Shown in pieces: positions 1 through 9,058 of a stretch of 64,000 bases of DNA. The stretch comes from Yeguia hominis (lineage in GTDB: Bacteria > Bacillota > Clostridia > Oscillospirales > Acutalibacteraceae), in assembly GCF_014384705.1 (NCBI RefSeq), contig NZ_JACRSN010000004.1, positions 62,001-126,000 on the forward strand. Direction: 5' to 3'. A program made the position numbers and the translations under genes. Under the pieces are notes generated by a model. It searched no databases, was not told where the DNA came from, and saw only the letters and a program-made list of their open reading frames with translations. The first letter of the stretch is position 1. Each line of letters opens with the position of its first letter.

Positions 1-1
1 G

Positions 2-976
2 ATTGCCGAGGCGGTCGGCGCCAGCGCTGCCGACGTCCGCGACGCGATGCAGTACTGGACGATCACGGGTCTGCTCAGCGAAACCGCTGCACAAGACGAC
101 GATGCACCAAGCGCCGCTGCGCCTGCACCGCAAAAAAGCACAGCGGATGCGCATACGCCGGCTTCGCTTTCGGAACCGGCAGCCAACCCGCCGGCCAGAC
201 AGGCTCCAGCGGGCGATGCTGCCCAAACTGCCGCCGCGTCTGCGCCCAATTTTTCTGCTCCGGCGGCCGCTTCGGCAGCGTCTCCGGCAGCTGCGCCGAA
301 CGCCGCTTTTCCGGCGCCGCGCAGAATTCCGAAGCCGGACGGGCTGTTTCTTGCCAAGCGGGTTTCGGAATCGGAAGAGCTTTCCTGCCTCATGCAGGAA
401 GCGCAGGTCATCCTGGGACGCGCGCTTTCTCCGGGGCTTTCTTCCGGGCTGCTCATGCTCTTTGACGATTACGGTCTGCCGGCAGACGTCATTCTGATGC
501 TTTTGCAATACGCCAAAAGCCGCGGCCGCGATAACACAAGCTACATCGAATCGGTCGGTAAAAGCTGGGCAGACGAGGGGATCAACTCGCACGAGCGCGC
601 AGAGCAGAAACTGCGCCGCCTGGATGAAACGGCGCTGGCCTGGCGGCGGTTGCAGACGCTTCTGGGAATTGACCGGCGCAGCCCCAGCCGCCGGGAAGAG
701 CAGTTTGCTTCCGCCTGGATTACCGACTGGAAATTTTCGGATGCGCTCATCCGCGAAGCCTACAACCGCTGCATCGATGCAACCGGCAAGATGAAGCTCA
801 GCTATATGAATAAGATCCTGGAAGGCTGGCATCTCAAGGGAATTTCCACCCTGGAGGCCGCACAGGCAGAGCAGCAGGCCGTTCGGGACCGCAACCGGAA
901 AAAGGCGCAGCCGCGCGCCGTGACCTATGATCTCGATGCACTTGAGCAGATGGATCTGACTTCGCTGCCGAAATAA
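2..976 (+). CDS. DnaD-domain replication protein, 5' end cut by window
   Basis: The reading frame is open from base 2, so the start lies outside the window; the ATG at 47 is internal. The first residues look like the end of a DnaD N-terminal winged-helix domain. A long Ala/Pro-rich linker follows, then two copies of the DnaD C-terminal helical module, each ending in the family's aromatic signature (SYIESVGKSW and SYMNKILEGW). DnaD-type proteins remodel origin DNA and help load the replicative helicase in Firmicutes. The next gene, 32 bases downstream on the same strand, is the helicase-loader ATPase, which is the usual pairing. The family call is firm; the exact paralogue (DnaD versus DnaB-like) cannot be fixed without the N-terminus. 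Confidence 0.88.
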   Translation: MAEAVGASAADVRDAMQYWTITGLLSETAAQDDDAPSAAAPAPQKSTADAHTPASLSEPAANPPARQAPAGDAAQTAAASAPNFSAPAAASAASPAAAPNAAFPAPRRIPKPDGLFLAKRVSESEELSCLMQEAQVILGRALSPGLSSGLLMLFDDYGLPADVILMLLQYAKSRGRDNTSYIESVGKSWADEGINSHERAEQKLRRLDETALAWRRLQTLLGIDRRSPSRREEQFASAWITDWKFSDALIREAYNRCIDATGKMKLSYMNKILEGWHLKGISTLEAAQAEQQAVRDRNRKKAQPRAVTYDLDALEQMDLTSLPK

Positions 977-1008
977 CAAGCGAAACGAACGGGAAGGATC
1001 ACAACGCC

Positions 1009-2007
1009 ATGGGATACAGTAAGGAATTATATGACCGCGTTTTGAAAATTCTGCGGGAACGCAGGGTCTCGGCAGAATTGCAGGCCAAAGAGCGTGCAGC
1101 TGCCTTTTATGCAATGGAGCCGCGTGCAGGGGCGCTTGAGCGGGAAATCGCCTCGACTGCGGCAAAGGCCGCAAAAGCCATCCTGCAGGGGGCCGACGCC
1201 GTCGAAAAGATGAAGGCGCAGCGCGACCGCAATCTCGCCCTGCAAAAAGAGCGCGCCGCTCTTTTGCGGAAAGAAGGGCTGCCGGAAACCTACCTGCAGC
1301 CGGATTACCACTGCAAGCTCTGTAAAGACACCGGGTTTCTCGACGGAAAAATGTGCGGCTGCCTCAAGCGCCTGCTGCGGGAGGAGGCGTACCGGGAACT
1401 CAATGCACTGACGCCGCTGACGCTCTCTTCTTTCGAAAATTTTTCCCTCGATTTTTACCCGGACACGCCCACCGCGGACGGAAAGCCCTCCGCGCGCAAG
1501 CAGATGGAACATAATTTGCAGATCTGCAAGGACTACGCCCGCGATTTTTCGGAGGAATCCCCCAGCCTTCTGATGCAAGGCGGCACCGGACTCGGCAAAA
1601 CGCACCTCTCCCTCGCAATTGCCCGCGCGGTCATCGACAAGGGCTTCGGCGTGGTTTACGGTTCCGCACAGAATCTTGCCATCAATCTCGATAAAGAGCG
1701 CTTTGGCAGCGGCGGCAGCGAGACCATGCAGCATCTGCTTTCCTGCGATCTTCTGATTCTCGACGATCTCGGAACCGAGTTCTCGACCAGCTATATCAGC
1801 GCCGCCATCTACAATATCATCAACACCCGCCTGCTCTCACAAAAGCCCACCATCATCAACACGAATCTTTCGACCCCGGAGCTGCAGGAACGCTACACCG
1901 AACGGTTTGTCTCCCGGATTATCGGCGCGTATCTTTTCCTGGCGTTTATCGGACAGGATATCCGGCAGGAAAAACGCCGGAGGAAAGTCGGCCGCTCCTA
2001 TAGCTAA
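1009..2007 (+). CDS. DnaC/DnaI-like helicase loader ATPase
   Basis: A 332-residue AAA+ ATPase predicted to load the replicative helicase. It has a helical N-terminal part, a cysteine cluster at residues 102, 105, 116 and 118 (CKLC and CGC) that fits the zinc-binding region of DnaI-type loaders, a Walker A motif GGTGLGKTH at 191-199 and a Walker B LLILDDLGTEF. A sensor-1-like INTNLS follows. The ATG at 1009 has a GGGAAGG sequence upstream. It sits just behind the DnaD-domain gene and probably shares its transcript. E. coli DnaC is shorter and lacks this N-terminal cysteine region, so the Gram-positive DnaI type is the better comparison. Confidence 0.9.
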   Translation: MGYSKELYDRVLKILRERRVSAELQAKERAAAFYAMEPRAGALEREIASTAAKAAKAILQGADAVEKMKAQRDRNLALQKERAALLRKEGLPETYLQPDYHCKLCKDTGFLDGKMCGCLKRLLREEAYRELNALTPLTLSSFENFSLDFYPDTPTADGKPSARKQMEHNLQICKDYARDFSEESPSLLMQGGTGLGKTHLSLAIARAVIDKGFGVVYGSAQNLAINLDKERFGSGGSETMQHLLSCDLLILDDLGTEFSTSYISAAIYNIINTRLLSQKPTIINTNLSTPELQERYTERFVSRIIGAYLFLAFIGQDIRQEKRRRKVGRSYS

Positions 2008-2201
2008 GGAAAGCTCTCCGCACCGGCATGCCGCGGCAATGAATGAAAGAAAGCGCCGTGCAAACTTCCGGAGCCAAACCTGAGGCTGACTTTCTGAAAA
2101 TTGCGCGGAAAAGCGCGTGCAGCACGTTCCTTTTCGGAGCCAATGGGAGAGGCTGTTTTTTAACCCCTCTGCAAGATTTTTGAAGGTATCTAGAACGACA
2201 A

Positions 2202-2283
2202 ACAGAGCCGGTACATAGTTTCATCAAAGCTATCGGCGAGAGATTTTCTCCCGCCGATTTGATGTGCTGTGTACCGGCTCTGT
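2202..2283. repeat. 82-bp nested palindrome in the dnaC / surface-protein gap
   Basis: Outer arms ACAGAGCCGGTAC (2202-2214) and GTACCGGCTCTGT (2271-2283) are perfectly complementary. Inside them a second pair, CATCAAA..TCGGCG and CGCCGA..TTTGATG, forms an interrupted inner stem with a short loop near 2239-2250. No clear T-run follows on either strand, so it is not a classical terminator, although it lies between the convergent ends of two genes (2007 and 2412). It could be a small non-autonomous element or a bidirectional stop signal. The rest of the 404-base gap 2008-2411 shows nothing else I can call. Confidence 0.6.
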
Positions 2284-2411
2284 ATTTCAGAACCCTTGAA
2301 TGTTTGCCTTTTCCACATTGCAGGCAGATGCTGCTATGGGACGGCGGCGCCGCAATCTCTTTTTCGGCGGCTACCGTTTCTGATAGCCGCCGCATCCGTT
2401 AAACCGTTTTG

Positions 2412-4229
2412 TTATCTGTTGTACTTTCTCTTTCTGCTGACAACCATTGTACCGATGGCTGCGCCGCCGCTGACAAACAACAGCGTGATCCAGAGGATCA
2501 GATTGCCGGTGTCGCCGGTTTTCGGGCTGGTCGTTTCGCCTGTGTTCGGCTTGGTATCGCCCGGTGTTGCCGTCGCAGAGTCGGACTTCCAAGTCGCCTC
2601 ATAGGTGGCGTTGCCTGTCACTGTGGCTGCAACCGCAGGCTTCCATCCGGCAAAGGTATAGCCCTTACGGGTCGGCGTACCGCTGAACGCAGGCGTCGCC
2701 TTGCCGGATTCTACGGTATAGGTCTGATCCTTGAAGATTTCTTCATTGTCAACACCGTCTGTATAGGTAACGGTGTACTTCTCGGAAGGCGTCAGCTTCT
2801 CCCACTGTGCGGTGTAAGTTACATTTCCGGTCACAGTATCGGCAACTGCGGGAGACCAGCCGATGAATTTATAGCCATCACGGGCAGGCGTACCGCTGAA
2901 CGCAGGAGTTGCCTTGCCAGATTCTACGGTATAGGTCTGATCCTTGAAGATTTCTTCATTGTCAACACCGTCTGTATAGGTAACGGTGTACTTTTCGGAA
3001 GGCGTCGTACCGCCTGTCTCTGGGGTCATCGTCAGGTCGGTAAGAACCCACATGGTGCCGTCGGAACCGTCGCTCTCATCGCCTTCGTAGCGCGTGTAAT
3101 TTACAAATTCGCCGTTGATCTTCAGCTTGGTGTCGGGGCCGAATACATAGCGGTCGCCATAAATAGTCGTCACATATACACCGTAATGATAGGTCTTTCC
3201 TGCTTCAAAAGCGGTGATTTTGTTATTATAAAAATTCCCGAAGTCCGTAGACATCGCGCCGGTCTTGCTGTCCAGCTCCCACCACTCGCACCGGTATGCG
3301 TAGTTTGCGCCCTCGGGCACCTTGCCGGTGAACACGGGCTTATCGCCATCCTTGAAGCTGACGGTGACACCGTCGATCTCTACCACATCAATGACGGTCA
3401 AGGTAGGCATCGTGATCGTTTTAATAGCGGGGATATACATAGAACCGCCGACGAAAGGTGCTGATACTTTTTGTCCGTTCACGGTAATGACGGTTTCACT
3501 GCTAAAGGAATATCCGTCTTTCGGCTCCAGCATAAGAGAATATACATAGCTCTTGCCGCTTTCAAACTGCGTGATGGCCGGCAGCGAACCGTGTGCGCCG
3601 TTATCAGAATACCAAGCGGCAACGGGTTGGTTGTTTTCAAACTGCTGCCAGCATTCATAAGCAATTTCGTATTTATCGGCATCGAAGTTTGGCACCTCGG
3701 CTGTTGCCTGCGGGGTATCGCCCGGCTGATAGTTGAAGTTCACATTCTGAACAGCGGCAGATGGGATTACTGAATCGTCAGGATATTCAGAGATCTGCTT
3801 AAAATGGGCCGTGAACGTCACGTCACTTTTCACGGTAACTTTGTTCTGTAGTTGATCAGAGGAAAGAGCGGTGCCAGCAGGAATGGCAGTATCACTGCCG
3901 ACCTGGTAGACGGTAGCATCGGCTGTCCAGTAGGCGAACTCATAGCCTGAATTTGGAAGCAAAACATCGATGATGCTGCTGGCAAAGCTGAGCGTCTCTG
4001 TCTCGGATACATTCAGCTTGTAGTAGTAGGGCTTGTTAACATCATCGTCAATGCCATAATACACAAACGGAATCTGGTCGTTTTTAGTCATGGTTCCATA
4101 ATCTCCAGGATAAAATTTAACAGCATACGTTCCAGATTCCGCAAACGCCGTCATCGGCATCAGCGTCAGCACCATGCACAGCGTCAGCAGTGCTGTCAGC
4201 AGTTTGGTTTTTATGGGGCTGGGTTTCAT
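2412..4229 (-). CDS. Secreted, sortase-anchored InlB-repeat surface protein
   Basis: A 605-residue exported protein. It starts with a signal peptide (basic start, hydrophobic LLTALLTLCMVLTLM, then TAFAES). The middle part is beta-rich and unrecognised. Towards the C-terminus there are two InlB_B/Listeria-Bacteroides type repeats (around YTVTYTDGVDNEE and later GYKFIGW / GYTFAGW), then a Thr/Pro-rich stretch. It ends with SPKTGD, a 20-residue hydrophobic segment and KRKYNR. This is a cell-wall sorting signal of the (S/N/P)PxTG kind known for clostridial class B sortases, not classical LPXTG. AGAAAGGAG precedes the ATG. Codon use is less GC-rich than the neighbours and a tnpV remnant lies directly upstream, so transfer is likely. 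The ligand is unknown; adhesion is an inference. Confidence 0.85.
   Translation of the reverse strand: MKPSPIKTKLLTALLTLCMVLTLMPMTAFAESGTYAVKFYPGDYGTMTKNDQIPFVYYGIDDDVNKPYYYKLNVSETETLSFASSIIDVLLPNSGYEFAYWTADATVYQVGSDTAIPAGTALSSDQLQNKVTVKSDVTFTAHFKQISEYPDDSVIPSAAVQNVNFNYQPGDTPQATAEVPNFDADKYEIAYECWQQFENNQPVAAWYSDNGAHGSLPAITQFESGKSYVYSLMLEPKDGYSFSSETVITVNGQKVSAPFVGGSMYIPAIKTITMPTLTVIDVVEIDGVTVSFKDGDKPVFTGKVPEGANYAYRCEWWELDSKTGAMSTDFGNFYNNKITAFEAGKTYHYGVYVTTIYGDRYVFGPDTKLKINGEFVNYTRYEGDESDGSDGTMWVLTDLTMTPETGGTTPSEKYTVTYTDGVDNEEIFKDQTYTVESGKATPAFSGTPARDGYKFIGWSPAVADTVTGNVTYTAQWEKLTPSEKYTVTYTDGVDNEEIFKDQTYTVESGKATPAFSGTPTRKGYTFAGWKPAVAATVTGNATYEATWKSDSATATPGDTKPNTGETTSPKTGDTGNLILWITLLFVSGGAAIGTMVVSRKRKYNR
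2707..2993 (-). repeat. Two identical 74-bp blocks within the InlB-repeat region
   Basis: Bases 2707-2780 and 2920-2993 are identical over 74 bases and are 213 bases (71 codons) apart. They encode the first half of each InlB-type repeat. Identity at the DNA level, while the second halves of the repeats have diverged (RDGYKFIGW versus RKGYTFAGW), suggests recent duplication or gene conversion. Confidence 0.85.
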
Positions 4230-4285
4230 TGGGCTTGCTCCTTTCTGCGGCCTATGCCCGCAATCAACGCTCTTTTTTAAATGCT

Positions 4286-4665
4286 TTAAATGCAGTTTAT
4301 CTCGCTGATAAACGCCCTAGCATATTTAGGCATGTCAATTATACCATATAAAGAGGTATGATTCAGCTTGTTTCCCAAAGTGTCAATTGACTCTTTTGGT
4401 AATTCTCCTTGTTCCTCACATTTTTTACGGAGAAACACGATATACCCGCCATAGATACTCTCTAAATTGACAATTTCGGAAGCCCTGTTTCGGATGCAGC
4501 TTATTTTACCCGCCCACAACATCGGTTCACTGTTTTTTCATCTTTTCGGTAATCCCTTCAGCTTCTGCCATCTGTTTTTCCAGCCGAAAAAACAAGTCCT
4601 TCGCCTGCTGGCCGATGCCGGCAAGATAACCGTTCCGCTTACCGCTGGTTATCAGATTGGTGCAG
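4286..4665 (-). pseudogene. tnpV: Broken tnpV (transposon-associated protein) remnant
   Basis: Reading the minus strand from about 4665, one frame gives NLITSGKRNGYLAGIGQQAK, then the stretch AEAEGITEKMKKQ and a stop at 4527-4529. The next frame continues with EPMLWAGKISCIRNRASEIV. Joined, these match the C-terminal two thirds of TnpV, the small protein carried by Tn4451-like clostridial transposons, whose members read like LADIDKQA..QM..AEGITE..NQMEWVGKMNNIRNRAEEIV. One extra base (the T of the TGA) separates the halves. The 5' part is missing and the C-terminus reads past the normal end for about 50 unrelated residues. The 78-residue frame 4286-4522 alone would look like an orphan protein. 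No transposase or inverted repeats are seen. Confidence 0.7.
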
Positions 4666-4704
4666 CACGCCCTGCGGCGGCTTTTCAGAAACCGGCAAAG
4701 CCGG

Positions 4705-5586
4705 TCAAACCGCGTGCTGCCGGCCGAGCACCATTCTGGAGAAGGCAAGCGCGTCCTTGGCGTCCCGATCGAGCACCTCGGCATCGGCGCCCTCGGAAAG
4801 ATCGCGCCAGACCTTAATCGCGCTGCCGATCGTGCCGCCCTGCTGCACAAACGGCTCCATCACAACATCGCCGTCAAACCCGATTGCATGCAGCGCATTG
4901 CCGATTTCAAACCACGGCATTCTGCCCTTGCCCGGCACCCGGCGGTTTGCTTCTCCGGTGTGCAGACGGCCAAGGCGGCTTCCCGCTGTCACGATGGCGG
5001 AATAGAACGAATCCTCCTCGATGTTCATATGGAAGGTATCCAGCAGCAGCTTGACGTTCGGAAGGCCGACCTCCTCACAGAAGCGGACGCCTTCGGCTGC
5101 CGTATTGGTCAGGTAGCCCTCAAACCGGTTGAGGCATTCAATGCAGAAATCGACGCCGCAATCCGCCGCGACCTTTGCGACTTCCCGGACATTCTCAACG
5201 CCGATTGCCCAGTCACGGGCCTTGTCGACCGGTTTACTGTAATCGACCGGCCAATAGGAATTGAGCCCGCCTCCAATGGAGTCGATGCCCATTTTCTGCA
5301 GACGCTGCATCAAATCGATAAAATAGGCCTTGGCCGCTTTGGCAACCGCAGGATCCGACGAAGACAGATTCCGCTGCGGTGTCGGCCCATAGCCCGCCGT
5401 CAGACGAACGCCGTAATGCGCCGCCGTATCGCGCAGACGCGCCATGTAAGCGTCCGTGTAGTGCTCCATCGGTGCACAGCTGAGCTCCATGACATCAAAT
5501 CCGAGATCCGCCGCTTTTCGAATATAGTGTTCATAGTCGGCGTTCCATTCTTTTTCCCAATAAGCAAAATAAATTCCAAATTTCAC
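4705..5586 (-). CDS. D-psicose (D-allulose) 3-epimerase
   Basis: A 293-residue TIM-barrel sugar epimerase that interconverts D-fructose and D-psicose (and usually D-tagatose/D-sorbose) at C3. It opens with MKFGIYFAYWEKEW, typical of the family. The four metal ligands and catalytic glutamates fall at E150, D183, H209 and E244, which is the numbering I recall for the clostridial enzyme. The signatures CIECLNRFEGY, LDTFHMNIEEDSF, HTGEANRRVPGKGRMPW and VVMEPFV are all present. Length is normal. It is not in an obvious sugar operon: mgtC-like and oxidoreductase genes lie upstream on the same strand. The true substrate could be another ketose. Confidence 0.9.
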   Translation of the reverse strand: MKFGIYFAYWEKEWNADYEHYIRKAADLGFDVMELSCAPMEHYTDAYMARLRDTAAHYGVRLTAGYGPTPQRNLSSSDPAVAKAAKAYFIDLMQRLQKMGIDSIGGGLNSYWPVDYSKPVDKARDWAIGVENVREVAKVAADCGVDFCIECLNRFEGYLTNTAAEGVRFCEEVGLPNVKLLLDTFHMNIEEDSFYSAIVTAGSRLGRLHTGEANRRVPGKGRMPWFEIGNALHAIGFDGDVVMEPFVQQGGTIGSAIKVWRDLSEGADAEVLDRDAKDALAFSRMVLGRQHAV

Positions 5587-5649
5587 GCTGTATTCGCCTC
5601 CTTTTGTCCTGATTGTAGCATAACAGGCACATGCTTTGCAAGATCGTTT

Positions 5650-6336
5650 CTATACTTCTTCCAAACGGTGGACGCCCGGCGCACTGCCGAGCAGCTGCAT
5701 CATTTCCATATGGCTGCGCGGAACCTCGCTCTTTGCCGTACAGAGCACGCAAAGCCCGCTGTCCTCGGTGAAGCCGTCTTTCATGATCTGAATTTCCGTC
5801 AGCGAAAATCCATGTTCGCGCGCGTAGTCGAAGAAGGTGGAAAACGCCACGCCTGCCTGAAATTCGGCATAGAGGTCGATCCACTTCGAGCGGCTGTGAA
5901 TTTTGTTATCCAGGCGCTGTAAAACGGCCATGACAAGATAAATCGCCGCACCGCCGGCCAAGGCGCCCTCATAAAAGCCGATTCCAACCGCCAGGCCGCA
6001 GCATCCGGCTGTCCAAAGCCCGGCGGCAGTTGTGATGCCCTTGACCTGATTTTTGCCGGTCACGAGAATACTTCCCGCGCCGAGAAAGCCGATCCCGCTG
6101 ACGACCTGCGCGCCCATCCGAACCGGATCCGATCCGCCTTCGGTCTGAAAAACGTATTGGTTCGTCATCATCACGATGGCGGCGCCAAGGCTGACGAGCA
6201 TATAGGTCCGAAACCCGGCCGGACGGTTTTTGCGGCCGCGTTCGATGCCGAGCAGTCCCCCGATCAGGAGCGCCAGCAGAATTCTGACCGGAACGGAAAT
6301 CCAGTTGAGCTCCCGCAGTACTTCGAGTTTTTGCAT
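5650..6336 (-). CDS. MgtC/SapB family membrane protein
   Basis: A 228-residue protein with four to five hydrophobic segments in its N-terminal half and a soluble C-terminal domain. It has family motifs RILLALLIGGLLGIERGRK, RTYMLVSLGAAIVMM and GIGFLGAGSIL. MgtC-type proteins are linked to survival in low magnesium and to control of membrane potential; many environmental members have no defined role. I chose the ATG at 6336 because AGGAGGG lies 6 bases upstream; the frame is open 14 codons further. The C-terminal region (after about residue 145) resembles the ACT-like tail of longer MgtC proteins. It lies 60 bases upstream of the epimerase gene on the same strand. Confidence 0.88.
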   Translation of the reverse strand: MQKLEVLRELNWISVPVRILLALLIGGLLGIERGRKNRPAGFRTYMLVSLGAAIVMMTNQYVFQTEGGSDPVRMGAQVVSGIGFLGAGSILVTGKNQVKGITTAAGLWTAGCCGLAVGIGFYEGALAGGAAIYLVMAVLQRLDNKIHSRSKWIDLYAEFQAGVAFSTFFDYAREHGFSLTEIQIMKDGFTEDSGLCVLCTAKSEVPRSHMEMMQLLGSAPGVHRLEEV

Positions 6337-6447
6337 AAAGATCCCTCCTGCACGCCCGGAAGCAATCCGGGACGGCATGTTTCATTATATTATATAGAAA
6401 TTTACGCAAAAGTTCAACTGGTTTTCCGCGTTTCTCCCTGCAGATGC

Positions 6448-7875
6448 CTACGCCAGATGGTGCAGCGCCGGGCCATCGAGCAGCCTGCCGTCGATGTCGA
6501 AGCGCGACCCGTGACACGGGCAGTCCCAGCTGTGCTCGTCCGGATTCCATTCAAGCTGGCATCCCAGATGCGCACAGCGCGTCGGCACGACGTGCACCGT
6601 GCCGGTTTCGTCCTTGTAGACGCCGATTTTCTGGCCGCGGAACTCAACAAGCTGACCCTGTCCGCGGGGAACCGCCTCGGCGGCCTCTGCAGGCAGGGTG
6701 AACCACTCTGCGGTCAGGCCTTTTACAGACTGCAAACTTTCGTCCATCAGCGCTTTCGCAGAAGCGGAAAAATGGAACCGCTGCGGCGAAAAGAGTGGAT
6801 ACCGCGCTTTTCCATGCAAAATTTCCTCCGAAAGGCTCTGCGCGGCGGCCATTGAGCCGGTCATCCCCCATTTTCGGAACCCGGCCGCAACGTACAGATC
6901 CGGCGTGCTGGCGGAGTATCGCCCGACATAGGGCAAGCCGTCCAGCGTTGCGCAGTCCTGCGCCGACCAGGCCGCTACCTCCCGGCTCTCCGGAAACAGC
7001 GTCTTTGCAACCGCGCGCAGGTCGTCATATTTTCCGCCGTGGGTTTCGCCGGTGCGGTGTCCGCCGCCGCCCAAAAGCAGTGTTTCCCCCGCGCTGCGAA
7101 ACGAGTAGCCGTCCTCCTCGATGCCGTAATACGTCCCGAGCAGCTTCGGCGCGCCGCGAAGCGCCAGCACATAGGAGCGCTCCTGGTGCATCCGCATGAA
7201 ATAGTACCCGGGGCGGTTTAAAAACGGAAAATGCGTCGCTATGACAATTTTTTCTGCTTCGACAACGCCGTGATCGGTAATTACCGCATGATCGCGCACG
7301 TCCATGGCGCGTGTGTGTTCGTAAAGATGCAGCTCTTTTGCAAGGCCGCCCAAAAATTTGAGCGGGTGCAGCACGGCGCTTTCCGGAAAACAGAGCGCGC
7401 CCTTTACGGCAAACGGCAGTTCTGTCCGATCGGTCAGCTTTGCGGAAATTCCGCAGAGCGCCGCCGCATGCGCTTCTTCTTCCAGCGGCGCCGCGGTACG
7501 CCTGGCGTAGAGAAAGGCCGGCGCCTTTTGCAAATCACAGGCAATTTCTTCCGCTTTCGCTACCGACCAATAGGCGGCGACTGCCCCAGCCATGGCGCTT
7601 GCGTATTCCTGTGCGGCAGGCTCGCCGAGTTTTCGGATCAGTTCCGCATACGTCAGACCGTGCTGTGCGGTCATTTTGGCGGTCGTCTTTCCGGTCGCGC
7701 CGCATCCGATGCGCGCGCCTTCCAGCAAAACGACCTTTGCCCCGCCTTTTTTTAAAAAATAGGCGGTCAAAACGCCGGCCATCCCGCCGCCGATCACGGC
7801 AACTTCTGTTTTGAGATCCTGATTGAGCCGATCGTGTTCCGGCAAGGCGCCGGTTTCATACCAAATGGATTCCAT
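6448..7875 (-). CDS. FAD-dependent oxidoreductase with C-terminal Rieske domain
   Basis: A 475-residue flavoprotein. Residues 24-50 form a Rossmann FAD site (VAVIGGGMAGVLTAYFL), followed by GARIGCGATGKTTAKMTAQH, typical of DAO/glycine-oxidase type proteins. A second nucleotide-contacting part includes DGLPYVGRYS near residue 320. The last 80 residues form a Rieske [2Fe-2S] domain with C434-x-H436 and C452-x-x-H455 as cluster ligands and extra cysteines C439 and C454 as in disulfide-stabilised Rieske proteins (CAHLGC and CPCHGSRF). This domain fusion is common in clostridia and bacilli. The substrate is unknown. The terminal residues HHLA are normal for the fusion, so the gene appears intact. 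Confidence 0.88.
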   Translation of the reverse strand: MESIWYETGALPEHDRLNQDLKTEVAVIGGGMAGVLTAYFLKKGGAKVVLLEGARIGCGATGKTTAKMTAQHGLTYAELIRKLGEPAAQEYASAMAGAVAAYWSVAKAEEIACDLQKAPAFLYARRTAAPLEEEAHAAALCGISAKLTDRTELPFAVKGALCFPESAVLHPLKFLGGLAKELHLYEHTRAMDVRDHAVITDHGVVEAEKIVIATHFPFLNRPGYYFMRMHQERSYVLALRGAPKLLGTYYGIEEDGYSFRSAGETLLLGGGGHRTGETHGGKYDDLRAVAKTLFPESREVAAWSAQDCATLDGLPYVGRYSASTPDLYVAAGFRKWGMTGSMAAAQSLSEEILHGKARYPLFSPQRFHFSASAKALMDESLQSVKGLTAEWFTLPAEAAEAVPRGQGQLVEFRGQKIGVYKDETGTVHVVPTRCAHLGCQLEWNPDEHSWDCPCHGSRFDIDGRLLDGPALHHLA

Positions 7876-8545
7876 CTGCTCGCTTCCCTTTCCCTTTGCG
7901 TTTTGATTTTATTAGGATGGATCCGATCCGGAAAAATATGCAGAAGCGGGAATGGATTCGATGTATAGAGCAGAAGGCCTTTTGGCCCAAACACAGCATT
8001 ACCAAGGCAGTCTGTCTGTTTGAAGCGTCAAAAATTCGGTCGGCGTGCAAGCGGACGCTGCAAAACCGGCTCTGCAAAATACACGAAACCGCGCAGGCCA
8101 CCGGGCGCAGCCGCCTTTTTCGATGCAAACATGAGCATTCGGCGGGTCTTTTTCCAACACGCGCACATGCAAACACGCGCCGCCCAAAATTAGCCCCTTA
8201 GCCGGCTTTCCAAAACCGGAAGCGCATCCGCGCCGGCATCGACCCACCGGAGACACAGACTCCGTCAGCCCATCCAGTCTTGTTGTCCGCCGGATTGCAG
8301 ATCGGCCTTCACAATCGCGCTGCACCGCGTCCGCCGAATGCATGCGGTTGATTCTCCGAGACAAACGGCGGCTTTCAAGCCAAATTGCAGGTCTGCGCGA
8401 ACCGTGCCCTCCGAATTTATACGGTGAAGGGCATGCGGCAGCCTGCAGGCGCACACGTGCCGCAGAAATTTGAGCAGCAAAAAGCGCACCCAGCCGCAAG
8501 AGCAGGATGCGCTTCGATTTTTAAAAACACAGCAGACAGATTTCC
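7876..8545. other. 670-base gap, no gene found, one hairpin at its end
   Basis: Frames on both strands here are open only by composition and lack protein-like character or ribosome sites. The only structure I can name is the hairpin at 8481-8513 described separately. The stretch 8200-8350 is GC-rich with no clear repeat. Confidence 0.5.
8478..8522 (-). terminator. Intrinsic terminator of the P-loop protein gene
   Basis: AAGCGCA (8482-8488) pairs with TGCGCTT (8508-8514) around a loop. On the minus strand the stem is followed by TTTTTG, placing it right after the gene that ends at 8546. A T-rich run also follows on the plus strand. Confidence 0.55.
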
Positions 8546-8962
8546 TTACGCAAATTTGACGATGGATTTTACGCTCTCCGGCAGCTTATCGGACTCGAGC
8601 GACACTGAAAGCGTCACGTTCGTGCCGGTGTGCGTCGACATCGTGGACAGCTTCTCGACAAACGCCGCAAGCGTCTCAATGTCATCGCCGATGATTTTCA
8701 GCGTCGTGTCTACGAAAATGTCCGTGACGTCATAGTTGCCGGCGCAGATTCCGCTGAGGAAACCAAAGAGCATATCGACGCCCTGGATGCCGTATTCTTT
8801 GACATCGATCAGACGCGCTCTGTGGTTGATATCATAACGGAGCTCCATTCCCCGCGCAACAACTGCGACATATCCTTTCGAGCTCTCGATCGCTTCGTTG
8901 GCCTGTGCAATTAACCGCTTTGTTTTTCCTGTCCCTTTTGTGCCGATCAGTAAATTTACCAT
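8546..8962 (-). CDS. Small P-loop ATP-binding protein, function unknown
   Basis: A 138-residue protein starting MVNLLIGTKGTGKTKRL, with a clear Walker A at residues 7-14. A hydrophobic strand ending in D (TDIFVDTTLKIIGDD, near residue 80) may serve as Walker B. Small proteins of this kind are widespread in Clostridia and are often labelled PilT-like only because of the P-loop; I see no support for a motility role. It stands alone, with a terminator directly behind it and pgi next on the same strand. It seems complete and has ordinary base composition. Confidence 0.75.
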   Translation of the reverse strand: MVNLLIGTKGTGKTKRLIAQANEAIESSKGYVAVVARGMELRYDINHRARLIDVKEYGIQGVDMLFGFLSGICAGNYDVTDIFVDTTLKIIGDDIETLAAFVEKLSTMSTHTGTNVTLSVSLESDKLPESVKSIVKFA

Positions 8963-9058
8963 AGATAAACACCTTCCGCCTTTTTATTTCTCCGCGCAAA
9001 GCCGCGCGGGGATTCTTGATCTTTGTTTTGGATTTGTCCGTGCCGAATGACCGGCAGA

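Noticed and set aside
4286..4522. Independent 78-residue orphan protein
   Set aside because: Its first third continues the TnpV sequence of the preceding frame, so it is better explained as part of a broken tnpV.
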